This document shows positions 15,426 through 17,954 of a stretch of DNA of 17,954 bases, piece after piece. Origin of the DNA: an uncultured Flavobacteriales bacterium (GTDB lineage: Bacteria; Bacteroidota; Bacteroidia; Flavobacteriales; UBA1820). A model generated the notes under the pieces. That model saw only the letters and a program-made list of their open reading frames with translations, made no database searches and was not told where the DNA came from. The stretch covers positions 1 to 17,954 of the forward strand of contig CABSLV010000033.1 of the NCBI GenBank assembly GCA_902478645.1, written 5' to 3'. Every line of letters begins with the position of its first letter. Position 1 is the first letter of the stretch. Both the position numbers and the translations under genes were made by a program.

Positions 15426-15433
15426 CAAATATC
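15426..15433 (-). promoter_or_regulatory. Possible promoter (-7 box) for the major capsid gene
   Basis: GATATTTG on the minus strand matches TAnnTTTG at all fixed positions except the first. It lies about 29 bases before the capsid start, in an 81-base gap after the scaffold-like gene. No convincing -33 element is visible. With the terminator after the gene, it suggests that capsid can be transcribed on its own. Confidence 0.35.
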
Positions 15434-15478
15434 CACATCATCGTTTTTCCCCTTCTGAAAGCCGTCTGGCCTGGCAGA

Positions 15479-15997
15479 TCAGCCCTTGAGTTTCCCCGCC
15501 AGGGGCGAATCGCTGCGCAACGACCGCAGGTAATTCTCCACCGCCGGCGACACCTTCGGCGTTTGGGTCGCCTGCTGCGGGCGCGGCTGCTGCCCCACCT
15601 TTTCATCGGCCTGCTGCTGCAGGTATGCCTTGTACGCAGTCTGGATCGCATCGGCCGAAGGCACCACCTCGCCCTGGAGGGTATCCACCTCGAGCGCCGC
15701 CTTCCAGAAAGCCTCGGGCACACCCCGATCGGTGAGTTCCTTGGAGAGTGCCTGGACGAATTCCGCCTGCGTCGCCCGTCCCTGCTCGTACTCGGCCAAC
15801 TGTGCCTCGGCCTGCGCCGAGGCCGAAAAACGCTCGGAGAGCATCGCCATCGCGTCGGCCGAAGCCGTTACCAACTCGCTGCGTCGCGCCGCATCGCCCC
15901 CGCAGACCGTCTCCAGAAAGCCCGCCAGCTTTGCCAACACATCGGCCGGGATCGACGGATAATCCCGCTGCCACTGTTTCAAGATCTCGTTTTCCAT
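15479..15997 (-). CDS. Putative capsid scaffolding protein
   Basis: The 172-residue protein is predicted to be almost entirely helical and rich in Ala, Gln and Glu, with a likely coiled coil at about 45-110. A Gln/Pro-rich linker follows (about 126-147, with QQPRPQQATQT), then a short C-terminal tail ending in SPLAGKLKG. A helical body with a flexible linker and a small, mildly basic tail is the usual design of phage scaffolds, whose C-terminus binds the coat. It lies directly before the capsid gene, as scaffolds do. No sequence motif was recognised. Unlike lambda gpC/Nu3 there is no visible protease domain. Confidence 0.55.
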   Translation of the reverse strand: MENEILKQWQRDYPSIPADVLAKLAGFLETVCGGDAARRSELVTASADAMAMLSERFSASAQAEAQLAEYEQGRATQAEFVQALSKELTDRGVPEAFWKAALEVDTLQGEVVPSADAIQTAYKAYLQQQADEKVGQQPRPQQATQTPKVSPAVENYLRSLRSDSPLAGKLKG

Positions 15998-16090
15998 TTT
16001 TCTCTCGTTTTTTTAGTTTGAAGTATCGATTGTATTTTTGTAATACTTGTTTTACGAATATACGAATAAATTATCTAAAAAGAAAATATT
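15998..16090. promoter_or_regulatory. AT-rich spacer with repeats between terminase and scaffold genes
   Basis: This 93-base gap is strongly AT-rich; bases 16021-16080 hold 12 G or C (20%), against the GC-rich genes around it. It contains the 8-base sequence TACGAATA twice in tandem (16053-16068), an inverted repeat AAGTAT/ATACTT (16021-16026 and 16043-16048), and a promoter-like TATATTCG on the minus strand (16055-16062) differing from TAnnTTTG at one position. It probably holds the promoter or operator for the scaffold-capsid transcript. Confidence 0.45.
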
Positions 16091-17359
16091 TTACCCGAAA
16101 AATCTTGCCAAATCCTTCGTCGCCCCCGGCGGGTGCAGCACGAAATACATCCGCATCATCAGCGCATCGGCCACATCGGGCGAACGCCCCAGCACCTCCT
16201 TCACCCGAGCCTTCGGCACCACCGCCAAGCGACCCTCGCCCGAAACATCCACCGCCACATAGACCTGTCCCCGCCCCACCGCATCGGCCAGCAGGAAATA
16301 GCACTGCGACTTCAGGTTGGTAAAATTCTGTTTCTTTCCCCGCACATCCACCGGCGAAGCATTGTTGCAAAAACCCTTGCACTTGAGCAGGTCGGCCACC
16401 CCGCCCCCCACGCCGTCCTCGTCGCACACGATGTGGGACAAAGGCACCCCCGCCGCCGAAGCCAAGGACGAAATATCCCCCGCCGTCGCGTCCACCCCCT
16501 GGCGGGCGCGCACCACGATCTTCTCGCAACGCATCCCGTTCCACAGACAGATCACCGTCGAGTCGTCCCCAAAACGGGCAATATCCGCCGTGATGAACCG
16601 CTCGCCCGAAGCCACCCCCGTATTGGAAAACACATCCACGATCCGGTCATAAGCCATCAACGCCATCGGATCGTCCTGATACTCCCAGTTGCCGCACAAC
16701 AAACGCTGCACCGAGCGACTGTCCAGGCCCCGCAAACTCTCGGCATAGTGCGGAGAAATAAACGGATTGTCGCGCAGCAACGACTCCACAAAACGCTTGT
16801 CCGGCTCCAGGGTCCCCTCCTGGAAAGGCTTGTAAAAGCGCGAATACACAAAACCTTTCGACGGGTTGCACGTACCCAGCATCTTGGGCACCAGCCCGTA
16901 CTCCCCCAAACGGTACCGGATTCGCGAACGCACCACATTCCACGCGCGCAGGGACACCTGATTGCACTCGTCGATGAAAGCCCCCGTGATCTCCAGCGAG
17001 CCCAACTCGTCGAACTCCGGATCGGAAGGCCTCGCCTGCAGGTGCCGCATCAGGATCACCGAACCGGCCGTGCCCACCGCCACCTCGCCCCGCTGGTCGT
17101 TTACCCGCAACCACGAAGCCGGAAGTCCCTGCAAACGCGCCACTTGCCGCAAGGTATTGAGTGTAGTCTGCCGCAAGGTCGTCGCTGCCCGCCGCGCCAT
17201 CAAATACCGGCTGCCCGGATATTTCAACGCGCACTTGAGCAGCCAATAGCACCCCAACACCGACTTGCCTCCGCCGGCTCCCCCGCCGAAAAGCACCTCG
17301 ATGGTCTTTCCATCCTCCAAATAGTCCAGAGCCTCCGTCTGTTTCCGTGTCAGTTCCAT
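16091..17359 (-). CDS. Phage terminase large subunit
   Basis: The 422-residue protein is the DNA-packaging motor, with an N-terminal ATPase and a C-terminal RNase H-like nuclease. Walker A GGGAGGGKS lies at 25-33, Walker B GAFIDEC with Asp130 and Glu131 at 127-132, and the coupling motif GTCNP at 162-166. The nuclease acidic residues are Asp259 (TADIARFGDD), Asp313 (CDEDGVGGG) and Asp396 or Asp399 (SPDVADALMM), so both activities look intact. The start at 17359 (MELTRKQ) follows an AAGGGAAAG ribosome-binding sequence; an ATG at 17437 would overlap the gene upstream. Packaging motors dock on a portal protein, but no portal gene follows. Confidence 0.95.
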   Translation of the reverse strand: MELTRKQTEALDYLEDGKTIEVLFGGGAGGGKSVLGCYWLLKCALKYPGSRYLMARRAATTLRQTTLNTLRQVARLQGLPASWLRVNDQRGEVAVGTAGSVILMRHLQARPSDPEFDELGSLEITGAFIDECNQVSLRAWNVVRSRIRYRLGEYGLVPKMLGTCNPSKGFVYSRFYKPFQEGTLEPDKRFVESLLRDNPFISPHYAESLRGLDSRSVQRLLCGNWEYQDDPMALMAYDRIVDVFSNTGVASGERFITADIARFGDDSTVICLWNGMRCEKIVVRARQGVDATAGDISSLASAAGVPLSHIVCDEDGVGGGVADLLKCKGFCNNASPVDVRGKKQNFTNLKSQCYFLLADAVGRGQVYVAVDVSGEGRLAVVPKARVKEVLGRSPDVADALMMRMYFVLHPPGATKDLARFFG

Positions 17360-17411
17360 CTTTCCCTTGTCCTTTTTTCTTCCCGCCGCCTTTCCTCGAC
17401 CACCCAAAACC

Positions 17412-17876
17412 CTACTCTCCGTCCGGGGCCTCACCATACCGTTTGCTTTCTTTCCAGACCACGGTCGCCGCCTCCCCGTCCGACTCCCGCACCGCCGAAG
17501 ACGCCTTCACCGCCAGACCCAACAATCTCGACCGCTGCTCCGAACAACGCCGCAGCTCGGCCAAATACCGCGCATCCGCTCCCTCGTCCAAGGCCTTGGA
17601 CTCTTCCCAGGCCTGCCACAACTCCGCCTCGCGCACGTCGATCTTCTTGAGTTCCACCACCCGCATCAATACCTTGTCCTTGATCCCTTTCCGGGTCCAG
17701 GTCGCCAGAATCTCGGCCAACATGCGGTTGAGTTTCTTCGGGTACATCTTCTCGCCCGTCAGACGCTGCACCCGCTCGATGGTTTTCACCTTGGTCCATC
17801 CCTTGATAAAACACTCGGCTATCACCTCCTTGACCCGTTCCCGGGCAAACTCCGTTTCTTTTTCTTCTCGCTTCAT
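17412..17876 (-). CDS. Putative terminase small subunit
   Basis: The 154-residue protein is highly charged and predicted to be mostly helical. Residues 8-55 contain helices spaced like a helix-turn-helix (VKEVIAECFIKGW, TKVKTIERVQRL, YPKKLNRMLAEIL). A likely coiled coil follows at about 60-125, and the end is polar. This matches the DNA-binding and ring-forming parts of small terminases, and the gene lies directly before the large terminase with a gap of about 50 bases. No family signature was recognised. A GAGGGAAG ribosome-binding sequence precedes the ATG at 17876. The preceding stretch (17877-17954) is AT-rich and may hold a promoter, but no exact TAnnTTTG box was found. Confidence 0.6.
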   Translation of the reverse strand: MKREEKETEFARERVKEVIAECFIKGWTKVKTIERVQRLTGEKMYPKKLNRMLAEILATWTRKGIKDKVLMRVVELKKIDVREAELWQAWEESKALDEGADARYLAELRRCSEQRSRLLGLAVKASSAVRESDGEAATVVWKESKRYGEAPDGE

Positions 17877-17954
17877 CTTCCCTCTTCGTTATCTTAAAAG
17901 AAATTATCATTTCAAAAAATATCCCCCTCCTGGCAGAAAGGATCGTCAAAAAAT

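Larger units (their letters stand above)
12466..17954 (-). mobile_element. Phage-derived head/neck morphogenesis block (partial prophage or capsid-type element)
   Basis: Eight consecutive minus-strand genes encode terminase, scaffold-like, capsid, neck and tail-tube candidates in the order used by lambda- and SPP1-type phages. Large terminase and capsid are recognised from sequence; the others mainly from order, length and predicted structure. Portal, protease, tape-measure, baseplate, integrase and lysis genes are not seen in the window. The left edge lies between 12440 and 12466 next to recR. The right edge is beyond the window. No attachment-site repeat could be identified. All reading frames are intact. 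Confidence 0.85.

Noticed and set aside
16033..16040. TATTTTTG, an exact promoter-like box on the plus strand in the terminase-scaffold spacer
   Set aside because: No plus-strand gene follows that can be supported, and such a match is easy to get by chance in a 20% GC stretch. An antisense transcript is possible but unsupported.
16047..16262. Small plus-strand open frame starting in the AT-rich spacer
   Set aside because: Most of it is antisense to the terminase C-terminus, and no ribosome-binding site or domain was seen.
16133..17650. Plus-strand open frame of about 500 codons opposite the large terminase
   Set aside because: The product is His/Arg/Pro-rich and featureless, while the opposite strand encodes a terminase with all motifs.

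Overview
The window reads as a chromosome segment of a GC-rich member of the Bacteroidetes, probably Bacteroidales and possibly Alistipes/Rikenellaceae-like. The lineage call is an inference. It rests on TAnnTTTG-type -7 promoter elements (TACCTTTG at 11149-11156 and TACATTTG at 11731-11738, both minus strand), on purine-rich, weakly Shine-Dalgarno leaders, and on the general look of the housekeeping proteins. No rRNA, tRNA, CRISPR array or insertion sequence was found.

Region A (1-11676) is host DNA, entirely on the minus strand. In transcription order it holds: a META/HslJ-like lipoprotein (11676-11263), closed by a large perfect hairpin; an M16 zinc peptidase and a class I SAM O-methyltransferase in a tight pair (11130-9188); apolipoprotein N-acyltransferase (lnt) and nucleoside diphosphate kinase (ndk); an RsmB/NSUN-type rRNA m5C methyltransferase followed by an MlaE-type permease and MlaF-type ATPase (lipid transport); the universal ATPase YchF; a CapA-type secreted metallophosphoesterase; and HMG-CoA synthase, followed by a hairpin at the left edge of the window. 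Several products serve the envelope: lipoprotein maturation, MlaFE, CapA and the lipoprotein itself. recR (11782-12393) is the only gene on the plus strand. It is divergent from the lipoprotein and ends in a 19-bp perfect hairpin.

Region B (12466-17954) is a phage-derived head/neck gene block on the minus strand, convergent with recR. In transcription order it encodes a small-terminase candidate, the large terminase, a scaffold-like helical protein, a lambda gpE-like major capsid protein, three neck proteins (adaptor, stopper and tail-terminator candidates, 106/109/135 aa) and a tail-tube candidate. All reading frames are intact. The order matches lambda/SPP1-type morphogenesis clusters with two gaps. 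No portal or protease lies between terminase and capsid; a 20% GC non-coding spacer sits there instead. The block also stops after the tail tube: tape-measure and baseplate genes are absent and host recR begins at once. The capsid gene appears to be a transcription unit of its own, with a promoter-like box upstream and a hairpin plus seven-T tract downstream. The block is either a cleanly truncated prophage or a reduced, possibly maintained, capsid-type element. The rest of it lies beyond 17954 and cannot be judged here.
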